Part shown: positions 13,006 to 26,039 of the stretch, piece by piece
How positions within the stretch are numbered: the first letter of the stretch is position 1
How the letters are laid out: the number at the start of each line of letters is the position of its first letter
Assembly (NCBI GenBank): GCA_948474755.1
Contig: CAOLHI010001044.1
Location: 434,001 to 498,000, forward strand
From: Ctenosaura bakeri
Taxonomy: Eukaryota; Chordata; Lepidosauria; Squamata; Iguanidae
Reading direction: 5' to 3'
Length of the DNA stretch: 64,000 bases
Notes under the pieces: model-generated
What the model was told of the DNA's origin: nothing
The model's database searches: none
Seen by the model: the letters and a program-made list of their open reading frames with translations, nothing else
Program-made: the position numbers and the translations under genes

Positions 13006-13172
13006 GTATTTGCCGGTGTATAAGACGCATCGCTGTATAAAATGCACCTCATTTATACATCAGCAAACAATATTTGCCAGCGTATAAGACACACTTACGT
13101 ATAAGACACACCCCATTTTCAAGCAGAATTTTTTTTGGGAAAAAGTGAGCCTTATATGCTAGCAAATAGGGT
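13006..13172. mobile_element. Short inverted-repeat element with TATAAGAC motifs
   Basis: The left end GTATTTGCCGGTGTATAAGA matches the reverse complement of the right end, CTATTTGCTAGCATATAAGG, imperfectly. Internally the block GTATAAGAC is repeated four times with small changes and AATATTTGCCAGC restarts the left end. This suggests one MITE-like element, or a solo element with an internal end duplication. I remember similar TATAAGAC-rich repeats from lizard genomes but cannot name the family. Confidence 0.55.
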
Positions 13173-14288
13173 AAATAATGTGCTGCGTTGTCCTTATTTG
13201 TTGCTATTCAGTGGATATTCCTTTACATTGATTTTAATTTTATTGAGAGCTTAATTGTATTTTAACTTTTGTACATTGTAGTTACGTAGACTTTTGTATT
13301 TACTTTGTTAGCACTGTATTTTCAAGAGAGAATGGATTTTCTGTCGCATGTGTGAAATGAAGTTGCCTGGTTTGAATGCCATCCACCTTGACTTGGGTGA
13401 GTGACAGCATTAAACAGTGCCAACCACCTGGAAAACGGCTTCAGTGTTATCCCAAAACGTTGGTTACTCAGGGATCCACAAGATCCAAACAGTCGTGCAC
13501 TCATACAAGGCTAACTGAAGGAAAAGGGAAGAAAGTTTGATAGAGAGGCTTCAGGTAGTTGGTGATATTTACTGATCTAGAAGAACAGTGAAGCAGCAGC
13601 AATGTGTCTGAAACTTGAGTTTAAGGACAGTACAATTGGGAGTCAGAGTGACAGAATGATGTTCAGCAACCAATGTACTGCGAGCTAGCTGCTCAAAATT
13701 AGAGGGTTTTACACACAATTTCTGCCTGGGGGGTATGGGTGTGAATGGCTCTCTGGCCAATTAAACAATGGAATTCGCAGAGTGGACAAGTTCTGGAATG
13801 AGATAATGGTTTGAGGATTTGGTGACACAAGGAGCTAATGGTTGTCTGATAGCTCAGTGTTTGTGGACTGGTCTGAGGATAATGAGATAGATTGCAGGGT
13901 GAGGGGAGGATGGCTTGAGACAATCAGCAGTCTGATGGGAATCTCCCAGTCGCTATTGTTTAAGAAAGCAGAATCGTTAAGGCTAACAGCATCCTATTAT
14001 CTCTGGAGTTTCCTGGTGATTGCCTGACTATGACCTCACCAAGCTTAGGAGGTTTTTTTTTTCTGGCCTAATTTCTTGTCCACACTGGTTATACAGCCAT
14101 GGCAGGGTATGTTTCACACCGATTTTGATGTATGCCAATTAAACCATATCAAGCGTGGTGGTATATGGCTGCCAACATCAGCCAACTTGGCAACTGGAGA
14201 GAAATCCAAACCTAACATATACACAGGGGAAGAATAAGATAGCAGAAGGCTGAGATGGCAGAGTGGAACTGTACCACTTCAGAATATA

Positions 14289-14989
14289 CAGGCATACTTC
14301 AGTTAACAAAGCTTCTGACAAAGAGGCTCCTTTTTACAAAATAGTTTTATGCCTACCCAGCTCCCCCTTTTCCATCTTGTCTTCTCTCTAGCTAGAAGGT
14401 TTTTTTTTTTTTTTTAGCAACATGGGCACTGGAAGGTTGGTAAGAGAGGGCAAGAGGAACAGAGACTTTTGGTGGACTGTAGTAGCACGTCTGCAGTAAA
14501 CAATGCAATAAATCTTGAGCTGGGAAACAGCACAATTCTACTGTAGCTGATCCTATTGTAGCTGTGTGTGTCTGCCTACATCAGGCAAGATAAACAGCAG
14601 CTGCCTCCAGAATTTCATCCTGAGTATGCAAGAACAGCAAACAAGAGAGAAAAGAGGAAAGAAGATAAGGCTGCCTCACCAGCTATGCCCAGGCAAGTTG
14701 ACAAAACATAAATCTATATGTTTGGCCACCAAAATGGAAATCGTAAGAAAAGCGAAGTATGTTGAAAGATGTCAACAATGTCAAAATATTTTGGTTTACT
14801 TATGAAAAGCTTATCTAACACAGTTGTTTCATTTCACATGGGCATATTATTAATTTCAAATAAAAAGGTTGCTAAAACTTGTTGAACTCTTCGCTATGCT
14901 TTCCATGTTATTTCTGTCTCTGGTACCCAATTTTCTGTTAAAGAAATGACACCTATCAACAATCTAATTTGTTAACGGAGGCATGGCTC
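14289..14989. mobile_element. Non-autonomous pogo/Tigger-like DNA transposon, copy 1
   Basis: It starts CAGGCATACTTCAGTTAACA next to a TA and ends TTGTTAACGGAGGCATGGCTC before a TA. The ends are inverted repeats, and the CAGGCATAC start with TA flanks is typical of Tigger-type elements. No transposase is readable. It is collinear with a second copy at 36856-37611, sharing blocks such as CTCCTTTTTACA, CGTCTGCAGTAAACA, CTCACCAGCTA and AATTTTCTGTTAAAGA. Classification as pogo/Tigger rests on the ends only. Confidence 0.72.
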
Positions 14990-15991
14990 TAAGTGGGAGA
15001 ATGCAATGTTTAGATATTCACATATGTAAAAACAACTTTCCCCGATGTACAAAAGCTACAAGAGAAAGTGTCTATAACACTCTATCCTGTACTAGTTTTC
15101 TGGAGGCTATTTTAAAAAATAAATAAATAAAGAGAGCATTCAACAATGTCACCTGCAGTTTGAACTAGCACAATTGATTTTTCTACCCCAGGATTCTGCA
15201 ACTTCATTTAGTCACACATACAAGTCATGCCATCCTGTCACTGTCTGAAGGGCAAAATTGCTCTGGGAAAGGACTTAGGCCAGACAAAGACCAGATGTAA
15301 CACTAGTGGCTCCTGAGTAGATTGTTGGGAAGCCACCATCTTGCACTGGTGCTGTTAGGGTAGGACTCTGGGTCTGAAATGCTTGGCCTCAGTCATCTGA
15401 ATGAGCAGGAAGTTCCCCAAATGCTCTAGCACATAAGGGCATTTGGGTCACCTTAGACTTTGAACGATTTTACTTTCACCTCTTTCATCAAGATGGTAAT
15501 TTGTATGGTTTCACTTAGCTCAGAATAGGGCAAGTGAAAAATCCTTCCTTTTACCCCAGACTCTGAAAGTCATCAGAATAAACCCCATATCATACTTTTG
15601 TAGGGAGGAAGGAAATGGCCATGCAAAAGTGACAAGGTGTTGTTTCAATACTAGAATAAATATAATATTTTATAAAAACTGTGTATTACCATAGCTTCTC
15701 ATTTTACTGAAAGATTCAAGACAATGAGAATTTAATTCCAATAGGAGGTGGGGAAGACATTACATTTTGGAGTCCATTTGAACAATCACAAGCTTTTGTT
15801 TCAAACAAAACATGGAGAAATGTTCCACAAAACCATCCACATTTTGCAGATGTTACACCACTGAATGGTTGTAGAACGCCAACCACGTGCCCCTTGTAAC
15901 TGTGGAAGTTTCTCTGACATGCAACACTCTTCAATACACTTTACTGAGCATTCCAGTTATTTCTTATGTGAAATTAAAAGATCACACCAAC

Positions 15992-16290
15992 CTCCAGTGA
16001 GTCCTTTGCTATGGCTACTGTCATTGATGTGTCATCACATTTTACTGAAAGGGCAACATCGACACTACCCTGGACTTCTTCTGGTTCAGTGACTTTGGGG
16101 AAAAAGTGCTCAAAGTCACGACTGGCTATGACTGAGTCCACTGTGACACTTGACCGCAAGCTGCCATCATGATTGCCATGAAAGAAGTCAAACTCCAAGG
16201 ATGGGATTGGGGCAGGCAGAGGGTTAACACCACGTAATAGTTCCTCCAGTTCAGGGGGAAGGAAGTGGTCTTCTTCATCATTCATTTCTT
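15992..16290 (-). CDS. TGFBR3: TGFBR3 exon, variable linker and first strand of ZP domain
   Basis: This is a 299 nt exon entering in phase 1 (two bases finish a Glu codon) and leaving in phase 0. The acceptor is ...CTTTCTGTAG and the donor GTTGGT is weak. The first two thirds (EEMNDEEDHFLPPELEELL, then a Pro/Ser/Phe-rich stretch) is the poorly conserved linker between the orphan and ZP domains. The last third, EPEEVQGSVDVALSVKCDD, is the highly conserved beginning of the ZP module. The acceptor was chosen over the longer open frame because it gives the EEM junction found in other vertebrates and keeps the phase. The linker differs strongly from the mammalian sequence I remember, while its ends are conserved. 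Confidence 0.95.
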
Positions 16291-16807
16291 CTACAGAAAG
16301 AGAGGAATTTGCAGACATTAAGCTGTTCCCTTCTGCATCTTTAGAGTCAGGATCAAACTAGCTGATATGTGTTATTATGATCTTCTACTTTTTTTTCTTA
16401 ACAAAAATAGGCCATGGAAGCCTACTAATGTACAGAAGTCAGGAGGGGATAATTTTCTCACCCATTTATGGTGTGTATCCTTATTGAACTCCCCTCAGCT
16501 GCTATTTATCCCCAAACAGCATTCTCTCTAGCACTAACCATTTGGGGCAAATGCTAGCTGCCAACAGGTGGATGCTGAAAACTGTATTCCTGGATCTTTA
16601 CAGCATCCTCAGCTGAATCCCACAAAACATTTTCAAAACTAACCCAGAAAGTTACCACTTCATCACAGTGACGTAAGAGTCTCCCAGACCAAATATTCCT
16701 TCCAAGGAGTCTCCCACAGGTCTAGTGAGTTCAAGACCCTTGGAATCTGGACCGAGAAGAGTTTGAAAATCTTGTTGCACTTGATATAACCCATACACCT
16801 TCCTCAC
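16291..16807 (-). other. TGFBR3 intron, 517 bp
   Basis: A short intron (GTGAGG...CTTTCTGTAG) without recognisable repeats. The open frame of the downstream exon runs into it for about 10 codons, which is why the exon start had to be set by splice phase. Confidence 0.85.
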
Positions 16808-16997
16808 CAGCGTCCTCAAGCCGTAAGTGGAAACGATTAGCCACAGGTGCCTTTGTGTAGGAAGTAACTGGATGGTAGCCACGGTCGTAAGCCCACATAA
16901 TCAAACTTTCATGGGAGGAGGGAATATCCGGCAATATAGTTTTAGTCGTCACCATAGAACATTCGGATTCTTTTCCAAAGCCAACACTGTTTGCTGC
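16808..16997 (-). CDS. TGFBR3: TGFBR3 exon, end of orphan domain
   Basis: This is a 190 nt exon: 63 codons plus one base, phase 0 in and phase 1 out. The acceptor is ...TTCACAG and the donor is GTGAGG. It encodes AANSVGFGKESECSMV through PVTSYTKAPVANRFHLRLED. The VGFGKES and SYT.APVANRFHLRLE blocks are characteristic of the second half of betaglycan's N-terminal orphan domain, which contributes high-affinity TGF-beta binding. Only 517 bp separate it from the next exon, the shortest intron in view. One extra cysteine (ESECS) stands where I recall an arginine in human; it may be unpaired or family-variable. Confidence 0.96.
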
Positions 16998-19404
16998 CTG
17001 TGAATAAAGGAGACAGAATGCTTTAGGATTCTGGATAGGGCTTTCACTACCTGTACAAAGCATGTTTTTAAAGGAAGTACAAAAACTACAGATGTTACAT
17101 CTTACATTACTTTTGCACTGTCTGTTAAAAATTAAAATTTGAAAAAACCAATTCTTTTCTACTACTTTTCCCTTGGCCTATATCCAACTGGTAGTCCCAA
17201 ATAGAGTAGGTGCATTTAATCAACGGGTACTTGGTATGTCAACACCTACATAGATTCCACTAATTCAAGGGTCTTCTTCTCTAGTTTGGTCTAATAACTG
17301 CATATATGCACTTCTGGTTTTTTAGGCAGATTTATTCCACTTTCATGCTATTCTAACACCACTTTCATTTCTGAGATGGATTATGTGTTCTGTAGTAACT
17401 GCTTCACTTTTGCTAAGCATTCCTACTTGTTTCTTGCCTTGATTGCTATTCATGTGGCAAAATCATTCCCATTACAGAATTTTAAAACATTTACTGCAGC
17501 TGGTGCTTCATCCCCAAGCATTATTTTTTTATTTTGTATAAAGAATTTTAATGCCATCATTGAATACAATATTCTCTTGGTAGTTTACCAAAGAAAGAAG
17601 TCTAACACCATAAATTATCAAGCCAACATTAGCATTATTTTTTTTAAAAAAATGTTAGGACAGCATCAGGAGAAAAACAGAAGTAGGAAAAAAATAACAC
17701 TAAATGTCTAGAAAGCATTAATAAAGATTTCTTTTAAGCTGACAAAGCTGGTAAAAACTAAAAGGTCGTTACCTGGTACCAAATAAACTACAATAAATAC
17801 ACCAAATGAATTTCTCTGTGAAAAGCACAGCAAAACTGGAGCACTAACACTGAAAAGGCCTTTTTCTTAGTAACCACTTGTATCCTGTCTTTTGGACAGG
17901 GGAACACAGAGAAGGGCTTTTGTAGATGATCTTAGGATGGGAGTCCAGGAAGACATATGTGAAATGAGCTTTGTTATGGTAGCATAATCAGATCCACAGC
18001 TTCACACTAAAATAAAAGAAGTGGACTGTCTTCTTGATGTTGACTCAAGGATTTTTAGGTAAGGAACAAAAACTCCCAATCATGCAAAAGGATAACCTCA
18101 GTTGTTCTCCAATTGTTTATTTATTAATTAAAGTTATACTTCACCTTTCTCCCAAACCTTGTAAGGACTCTCCCAAACTTTGTAAACATAAAGTAAATCC
18201 AAGGCTGGGTCAACCTTGACAAAAATCATATGGAACCTAACTAGTGCCATATGGTGACTGTCCCACAGGTAGCCATAACTCAAAGCTGCTCAGTTGCTCA
18301 GTCAATGATCAGTCACATGGATTTCCTTCATCCATGAAACATTTCAGCAACTGCCATATCTAGCCAGAGAACAGAGACTCTCCATGTAATGGGTGTAATC
18401 TATGTGGAATATAGTCAAGAAAGACTCAATGGAGTTGCTGCCAGACACAAGTTTCTTCAATCTCAAACCATCCTCTCCCTGTGGTGCTAATACTACTTAG
18501 GTTGATCCTTAAAGAATACTTACACTAAGCTCATCCCTACATATGAAATGATTTCTCTCTACTTCCTTTCAAGTTCTTGATATGAAATTTCCCAAGTGCA
18601 TTGAAAGGGGCAGAAAAATAATCAATTGGATTAAATAATTCATTCTTGATTAGTAGGTCAATGATTTGGCAGGCAATGAGAACCTAACTCCTCTACTTCC
18701 ATTGCTCAGAAGGGGCACCAAGAAAGGGTCAGGAGCACAGAACTGGAAATGAATGAAGACTTTGAAATTTTTGAAAAGAAAGCAGCAGCATATTTTTGCT
18801 TCTGCAGAAAAAAATACAGAATGCATTTGCAATTTGCATGTAGAATTTATCCCTTTTAGCAATATACTTGCTAATGTTGACATAAAAAAACAACAACATA
18901 AGCAGAAAAAACAGATGAGGATGCCAACAAATTATTTTAATTTTATTATTCATTCATTATACTTTTAGACACCCAATTACCAGATTTCTAAGGGCAGTTG
19001 ATAAGTGCATTACCAAACACAAGAGGTAATACCACTGTAATATATCACAAGTATAAGTAGCACAAAGTAAAAAAAAAAAGTAGTAGGAGGTAAAAACACT
19101 GCAGTACACAATAGAACCACCAGCAAAGGTAGGAAAAAAATGTCAGAAGTGCAGAAGTACACAAAAATGATTCTTAAAAAGGCTGGTCTTCTCATAGCAC
19201 TGACGAAATGTATCACAGACACTAGGGAAGTCTCTTTGGAGAGGGCCTGACACACACAGGGCATCACCTTTGAAAAGGTGCTAATCTCTTCTGAATACCC
19301 AACTTAATCCATTTAGTGAGGAGCACCTAGAGGATGGCCTTGGACAATGACCCTCAGGAGGCATCAATGATGCCCTTAGGACAAGAGTGGACAAAGGAAA
19401 GACC

Positions 19405-19515
19405 TCCTGATGTTGTTGGGCTGCAACACCCAGCATCATAGCCAACATAACTAGTGGTTAGGGATCCGCAAGTTGCACTCTGACAATATCTGGAATATTG
19501 CCCTTTGTCCACTCC
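19405..19515. repeat. Degraded palindromic repeat, TGTAGTCCA-type family
   Basis: GTTGTTGGGCTGCAACACCC, then CATAGCCAACATAACTAGTG, then a mirrored GTTGCACTCTGACAATATCTGG. It has the same layout as the copies near 41518 and 5408. Confidence 0.5.
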
Positions 19516-20804
19516 TGCTTTAAGATATAATATGGAAGATAGTGATCCTTTGAGTGACCTGGCCCCAAGCCATCTGTGCTTTATATTTTGTGTACTGAAA
19601 AGCTCCCACATTGTTGTGAAGAATTAAGATTTAGTGCTACAAATTCAAGAACTGTGCTGAAGAAATGAAATCATTCAAGAGTCTTGTTTAAAAGGCTCTT
19701 TTGCTTCTCCTGCTGAACACAAGAAGTACTCTTGCAAGCTCTCTAGCCATCCGAATAGTCTGCTGCAGGTGGTAGTGAAAAGGAGAACTGTTAACAAAAA
19801 AAGTCATTGTCAGTTCTCCTAGCAAATCCCATTACAATGGGAGGAGAAACTGAGCTATTCCTGCCCTTTTTACTACTGCCCAAAAGATGATCTCCTCAGT
19901 GGACTCAAATCTGGATACAATTTTTTACACATGTTTCAAATAAGAAGGCAAGTTCGGACTGAGATTGCTACGATCACTAAATTTGCCGGATTTCCTGTTC
20001 TCTCTCTCTTTTTAGATGTTAGATAAAACAGCTGAGCAAACATCTTTTTTTTTTAACCCTAGAGAATGACTGTTATAGCTGGAACCTGCCCATTTGGAAG
20101 GATTGTTTATGTCTCTGTTCCTACAATCCCAGTAAGACTCAAGAGTCCAAATGGGAGCACATGAAGCTCCCCCTCTGTGTTCCTGAGGTATGTAGGAACA
20201 TCCTTACACATACTTAAACAGACACACACATACACACACCCAGACTAGACAGTGATTTATCTACTGGATCAGATGCAGCTAGCTCTGCTGATCAGTTAGC
20301 TCTGCATATATTTGTCTTCTGATCAGATATCACTTTGACTCTTTTTTCTTTAACCCTTCTTTGCAGATGTTGTTGCTTTAAGCCAGAGGGAGACAACCTC
20401 TTTTAGGCCAAACACATTGGAGATGATGTTTTTGGGTCTGACATCAGTAGAAATTAGGAGAGTGTAGAATGGTCAGAGAGCAGCATGTGTAGCTCATGGG
20501 CTATGTGCTGTTGACCCATGTTCTACATGTACATGCCCAGTCAGCCACCTCCTCATCAGTATAACGCTTTTAAACATTACAAGAAAGAAGGATTGCTGCA
20601 GTGAGTTCCATCAGCCCCACTGGGCTTTGGCAGACTACCAGGCCTGTTTGCTACTGCTCCCCATCTCCTCCTTTCTAGCTGGTTACTAAGGTGGTACTTG
20701 AATTGCGGGGTCCTGGACTTCAACTCCAAAGCCCAGTCCTAGTTACACCTTTGCTTAAAGTGTGGGGCTTCTCAACCCACTCCCATCCCCAAAATGTCAT
20801 ACTA

Positions 20805-21244
20805 CATTTGGCCCTCCACATTCGGTAGGGTTAGGGGCATAGGACCCTCCCAATAGCGAAAAATCGCAAATATCAAAATCTGTGTGTCTGTGGGAAGGGG
20901 GCTGAGGCACAGGTGGGGAGAGTGGGTATGTCTAAACCAGGTCCTGTACTTCCTCCCTCTTGCTCATCTCCTTCCTTGGGTATATGGAGAGCTTTCGGAG
21001 AGGGCTTGTGGTGCTGAGAAATCAGGCTTTGGGCTGTTCTTGACTGGCCAGGCAGTGGCTGATGGAGGAGGAGGGAGGAGGACTGGAGGGAGGTTTTTAA
21101 AGCGCTGCACAGCCTGATTGGAGCCACCAAGAGTGAAAGTTCCCCCCTCAAAAGTAGTACCTGAGGTGGGGGAGCAGGGGTTGGAGAAGCTCGCAAATAA
21201 TCAAATCCATGAATATCAAACCCACAAATGTGGAAGGCTGACTG
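20805..21244. mobile_element. Non-autonomous TA-flanked element with GGCCCTCCACATT ends, copy 1
   Basis: It begins CATTTGGCCCTCCACATTCG after TA and ends CAAATGTGGAAGGCTGACTG before TA, so the termini are inverted. The internal ends AATCGCAAATATCAAAATC and TCAAATCCATGAATATCAAA are also partly mirrored. CAGTTGGCCCTCC-type ends with TA duplication fit pogo/Tigger-class non-autonomous elements. A second copy in the opposite orientation lies at 50707-51195. Confidence 0.7.
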
Positions 21245-21719
21245 TATAACATTTCTCCAACTGCTTGCAACACACTGATCTAGGAATTTATTTATGTCTG
21301 CACTGGGTAGAAGCTTGATGGACAGCTGGTCTCTTTGGCCTCTGTGACTCTGTGTGATATGAACAGCTTTACTTTGCAGTCCTTCCAAGCATCTTTGTTT
21401 AAAAAAATTCTTTAGTGAGGTGTTAACAAAACATATCAGAAATGGACGTCTTTATCTATGTGTAAAAAACAGCAATCTTAGGGATGTACAGTACGCCTGG
21501 AAATGAGAAGGATCCCTTCCCTCACATAGCAGCACATCCCCCCACCAACGGAGCAGCTCAGTAGCTACAGAAAAACAAATCACCACTGATGTCAGCAAAA
21601 GGGGAGGAGATGTTCAGACAGGCATTTATTATCATGCGTTCCCTCGTCTACATAAAAGGACGAGCTGTTAACAGCCCCATGCCTCCTCCAAAACAAGAAG
21701 CAGGGCTGTGTCTACTTAC

Positions 21720-21867
21720 GATCACTTCCAGTTTCCCCTTCATGTCATGTGACTTGATGACCCAATTGACAGGCTTTCTGCACTTGAGGATAAGTACAAG
21801 ATCCTTGACAAGTGTGGTGCCTGGTCGAGATGGTCTAATGTCAATGATGATATCCACCTGGAAAGCA
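21720..21867 (-). CDS. TGFBR3: TGFBR3 exon, orphan domain
   Basis: This is a 148 nt exon: one base completing a Ser codon, then 49 codons, phase 2 in and phase 0 out. The acceptor is ...CACATTCAG and the donor is the consensus GTAAGT. It reads AFQVDIIIDIRPS, then LVLILKCRKPVNWVIKSHD and MKGKLEVI. The LILKC.K.VNWVIKS core is strongly conserved in betaglycan and is also similar in endoglin, the closest paralogue. The surrounding exons match betaglycan better, since endoglin lacks the glycosaminoglycan segment. Confidence 0.96.
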
Positions 21868-23763
21868 CTGAATGTGGAAAATAGAGGGAGAGTTGAGCCA
21901 GCACGCCAGAATTTTTCAGCTATCAACCTTAGTCCAATCCATCATTTTTCTAGTGTCTGGCCAGTTGATTAAAATGCTGGAGGTTCTCCCAGACAGCACA
22001 ACATGTGCAAAACAGACTGTTACGCCACACATGCTAAAACAATTTTACATAACAATGGAAACAAAATGCTTTTTTTAAAAGGCTGATAATTACTACCCAA
22101 CAGCTTTCCCTTCTCATTTTAAAAACTGCTGGCTCCTCATTCTATCTGTTTTGGTGTAAGTCAACGAAAGCCACTTGAAGCTTGCTTTATCTTTTTATCT
22201 ACACAGATACAGATATATGAGCAATCTGTTCCAATTTCTGCACCACAGATTTTGCATGTACATTTATATCCAATTTATTTCATTAATTTGAAACAAATGT
22301 CACTCTACCATGCTTCATTATTAAAAAAATGGCAAAAGCATCAAGGCAGCAAGTAGAAGAAACCAGCCTACCCACTCAGTTTGGAAACTATATTTGCTGG
22401 AATATTTGCACATTAGACTTACTGCACCACTGTGGCTTTATTTCAAGTTCCAAACGATATACAGGCATATTCAAGAACTGCTGGCAAGGATTTCACTGGC
22501 TGCTTTGTGTCAGCGTGCTATTCCTCACTCTTTAGCTTTTGACCAAGTGCACTTCTCCTCTCTGTCTTTTCTCTTTATTTCTTTTCTCTTCCTTCTCGGA
22601 TTCTCTTTTTTACCTCCATTGCTCCCAAGTAGGGATAGGTGAGAAAATGAGTGGGGTTTACAAGTCATAAGTTCTAGACACAAACTGCAGTCAGAGAGCT
22701 ATCGAATTCTGAACTTGTGATGCTATTTGTGCCAACAGCAAAAAAAGTGTGTTGGTCAAATGTATAGGAAAATGTAAATATTTTGGGGAAAAACCCCCAC
22801 CCAAATGTGCTTCAGTCAAAGAGAGGAAAGGGTATATATTTTATAAACGTGCACGTTAACAAATATTTGTAAGGGGAAAAAAAGCTTCCAATGTGACAAG
22901 GATTGGAGTCAGAATGAGTTTTGGGATGGAAATGGGAAAGCCCTAATAAAGAAGGCTTTACTGATTCACACATCTCATTTTAAGATTGCTGAACTGTTGA
23001 TTCCTCCTGTAACTTATTTCTTTAAAGGTATCCATTTGTTTAACCCGTTCTTCCATTGATTTCTCTGCCCTTCCATGACATATGATCAGCTTAACCAATA
23101 TCAGCAAGAGATCCTTCAGTCTTATGCACTCCTCTACACTACAAGGCCATTCAGCAAAAGACACACACCAGGGCATACACAGCCGCCACCACCATCCCTA
23201 CATTCCTTACTTAAAACATAACAGTGTAAATTGAAAACACAAACATTTTGCAGAGAGACTAGCTGCAATCCATGCAACATCTTCCCCTACGAAGTAAGCT
23301 GGGTTTCTAAAGGACTCTCATACAGTTTCACTATGTAACACGGAGAGAGAGGAGAGCTCTAAACCAAAATAAAATAAAATACCACAACAGCTCTCACAAA
23401 ACATATTTCTTCCTTACTTAAAACCTTAAAGATATTGAAGATGGGTTAAGATGTTGAATCCCTTATTTCAAAGCATCATAAATGTAAAAGCATTTATCTT
23501 ATTTTTCCATCTCAATTCCCCTTTTAGTGAACTTTGTTTTTTTCTCCTAACTTTTTTTTTGCTCCTCCTCTTAGATAGTCACAGATTTTCTAGCACATCT
23601 GGTCTCAGGGGACATAAACAATGCCTTTTATTTCCATATTGTACATTTTACATTCTTCTCATAAACAGAGGCTCTTGGCCTTTAAAGCTGTATTAATGGA
23701 TCAGAATCAACTAGAGGAAACTGTTCCTCGATTGGACAAATATCACACGATTGAATACTTTAC
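21868..23763 (-). other. TGFBR3 intron, 1.9 kb
   Basis: It runs from donor GTAAAG to acceptor CACATTCAG. It is AT-rich with a pyrimidine-rich stretch near 22555-22620 and otherwise nothing I can identify. Confidence 0.8.
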
Positions 23764-23932
23764 CTGTATGGATTTGAGTCTGGTGTGATCAATTCAATTA
23801 TATGAACTTCTTTGTCTTGGCCCATGCTGGAAACAATGCAACCCTCTGCTGCCTTTGGCTGTAGGTATCCCGCAAGGTAGTTCAGAGAAATAAAGTTCTT
23901 TTCTATATTGCATGTCATAGGAAAAAATTGAT
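23764..23932 (-). CDS. TGFBR3: TGFBR3 exon, orphan domain
   Basis: This is a 169 nt exon, phase 1 in and phase 2 out, with acceptor ...TCTCTTTAG and donor GTAAAG. It encodes DQFFPMTCNIEKNF, SLNYLAGYLQPKAAEGC and EVHIIELITPDSNPY. The SLNYLA.YLQPKAAEGC block with its two cysteines is diagnostic for betaglycan's orphan domain. The first residue, Asp, is split with the previous exon (G plus AT), and the last AG joins T of the next exon to give Ser. This produces the NPYSAFQVD junction seen in the family. The reading is uninterrupted. Confidence 0.97.
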
Positions 23933-26039
23933 CTAAAGAGACAGAGGAAAGGTATTTAACATGCATGCCAATTCTAACAAATATCTTCAAGACAATCAAA
24001 TATGAATATATATTGTGCAGAATTTCTGGAGAGCATAAGGCTCTCTAGATATTATTGGATTCTAACTTCCTGAGCCTTAACAAGCATAACCAGTGAAGGA
24101 TATGACAGTAGAAATCCAACAACATCTGGAGAACCCCATGTTCCCACCCTTGCTGTAAGGGTTATGTGATGGGTCAACTAATAGATAAAATAGGTTATTC
24201 GGTTAAAAAAATGAGCACAGAACTCTGGGAAGAGATGTTAACAAACAATAATGAATGTATAAAGTACATTTCTATCTGCAGAAGCCAAGATGTAAACTGA
24301 TAGAGACCAGACAGGAGACAAACATAGACTGGAAAATCATTGACCAAAATCCTCTTTGATGCTGGAGAAACATAAAGTTCACTAGCATACTTATATGGAA
24401 GTAGGGAGAGGCAATGGCCATTTGAGTTGTGGGGAGAAAGCAGAGTGTGCTGTCCAGCTGCTGTTTAGCTCTCAGAAAACCTGTGGGCTGTCCGGTTCTG
24501 GGAAAGTGTGCTGTCCAGCTCTGGGAAAACCTGTAGACAAGGAGGTGGTAGATACCTCCCTGGTTAAGCAAGTGTAGGATTCGTGCCACTATCTGCCATT
24601 TGGAATTTGCATGGGGTTCATAGTGCTGGTTGTGGGAAAGATACAAGACACTCTCCTTCTGATAGGCAAAAACATGGTGAGCCAGCTCCAATGGATCACA
24701 ACTTAATGGCCTCTCCTACTCCAAGTGCTACAACATGACTATGCTACTTTGACCTCCTTTCAATGGTGCCTGACATAATATTACAGTTGCACAGCAACAG
24801 AGAGGACAATGCTTAAAGCACAGTGCTTAACCAAGGCTAAAAGAGACGGTGCAAATTTTCAAATGGGGCTGGGAAGCTGAAATGTCCAACGTCCCACGTT
24901 CTGACCTTATTTCAAATCAGGCTTATCCTTCTAGCAACTGATGATTTATGCACTGGTAGCTGTGCTCACTGTATTCCTTCTCCACACCCACTCATAAGTC
25001 AATCATTCACATGAAACTAACATTGGACACTGGTATCAATACAACCCCATAACTGATATGAAACAGACTCCCTTTCAGCACTTGGTCCTCCTTCCCCTAG
25101 CAGAAAGGCTCCACTTGATGATGGATTCTTCCTTCCACCACACAGCAATTCCCATTTAGCAGGAGGACTCTGATGGTCTGACCCTCTGTGTAGCACTTCA
25201 GGAGACTGAAAAGTTTATTGCAGGAAAAAGTAAGGAAGTCCATTTCTATCAACTCCCTTCCATGCACCTAAATCTGGATCCAGACCATTGTTTGACGAGG
25301 GAACTATAGTTTCTGGAAACACACACGTAGTGCAAAAATATGATCAACACTTCAGAGAATGGAGGAGTGACAATGAGTGAGAATATGCTCATAAAGCTGA
25401 CTCCCAATTTACAAACCAATATTTGCAATGGGACAGAAATTTATCTGTTCCAATCCTAAACAGCACACTCGGGCTTGTAAAATAATTGTTCAGTAAGGTA
25501 TGAAAAAGAACCTTAAATCTCTTAATTTCTGAACATCCAACTTCCTCATTGGCCATAGCAAATATTGGATATTGTGTTTCAGACTCTCTGACAACCCTTA
25601 GCTTAGTTCTATCTTCCTTTCTTATACTCAGAGAAACATCTTTATGCAACTGGATGCATGTTTAATTCATGTGCAAGGTTCACACATTCCCTGAAGCACA
25701 TACAAATATCAGGTCACAATATTACAAGAACATTCTTGAGGCAAAAGAAGTCTGCCTCCATCTCATGTGGTATGACACTTAGTTGGCTGTGACTTTTGCT
25801 CATTGTCTTTTCAGAGTGTTCTTCTGTTGTGAGACTAAAGGAGAGTCTTATCCTGCAAGCTGAAGAGGAATCCAGCCACCTTATAACTTATTAGTATAAT
25901 GGAAATATTGGGAATTCTGGATGGCTTGAGGTGACACTGGAGCTCTTGAAGGGACTTTAGCAAACAAAAAGATGCCTTACAGGGATTGTTTAGGGAAGGG
26001 TAATTCCAGATGTTATCTGAAAGTTGTAACACTCTTCCA

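Larger units (their letters stand above)
12843..15991 (-). other. TGFBR3 intron, 3.1 kb
   Basis: It runs from the weak donor GTTGGT to acceptor TATCTAG. It contains a 'TATAAGAC' inverted-repeat element at 13006-13172, a 701 bp pogo/Tigger-like copy at 14289-14989, and an (AAAT)n stretch near 15113-15130. The rest is unrecognised. Confidence 0.75.
16998..21719 (-). other. TGFBR3 intron, 4.7 kb
   Basis: It runs from the donor GTAAGT of the 21720 exon to TTCACAG before the 16997 exon. It contains a degraded palindromic repeat at about 19405-19515 and a pogo-like element at 20805-21244. The 171-codon minus-strand frame at 20873-21388 lies mostly inside that element and has no domain. I see nothing else recognisable. 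Confidence 0.75.

Noticed and set aside
20873..21388. 171-codon minus-strand frame
   Set aside because: It lies mostly inside a non-autonomous DNA element, is Ser/Pro/Gln-rich and has no domain.
24272..24691. 139-codon minus-strand frame as an extra TGFBR3 exon
   Set aside because: The neighbouring exons join in phase without it and its residues do not resemble betaglycan.
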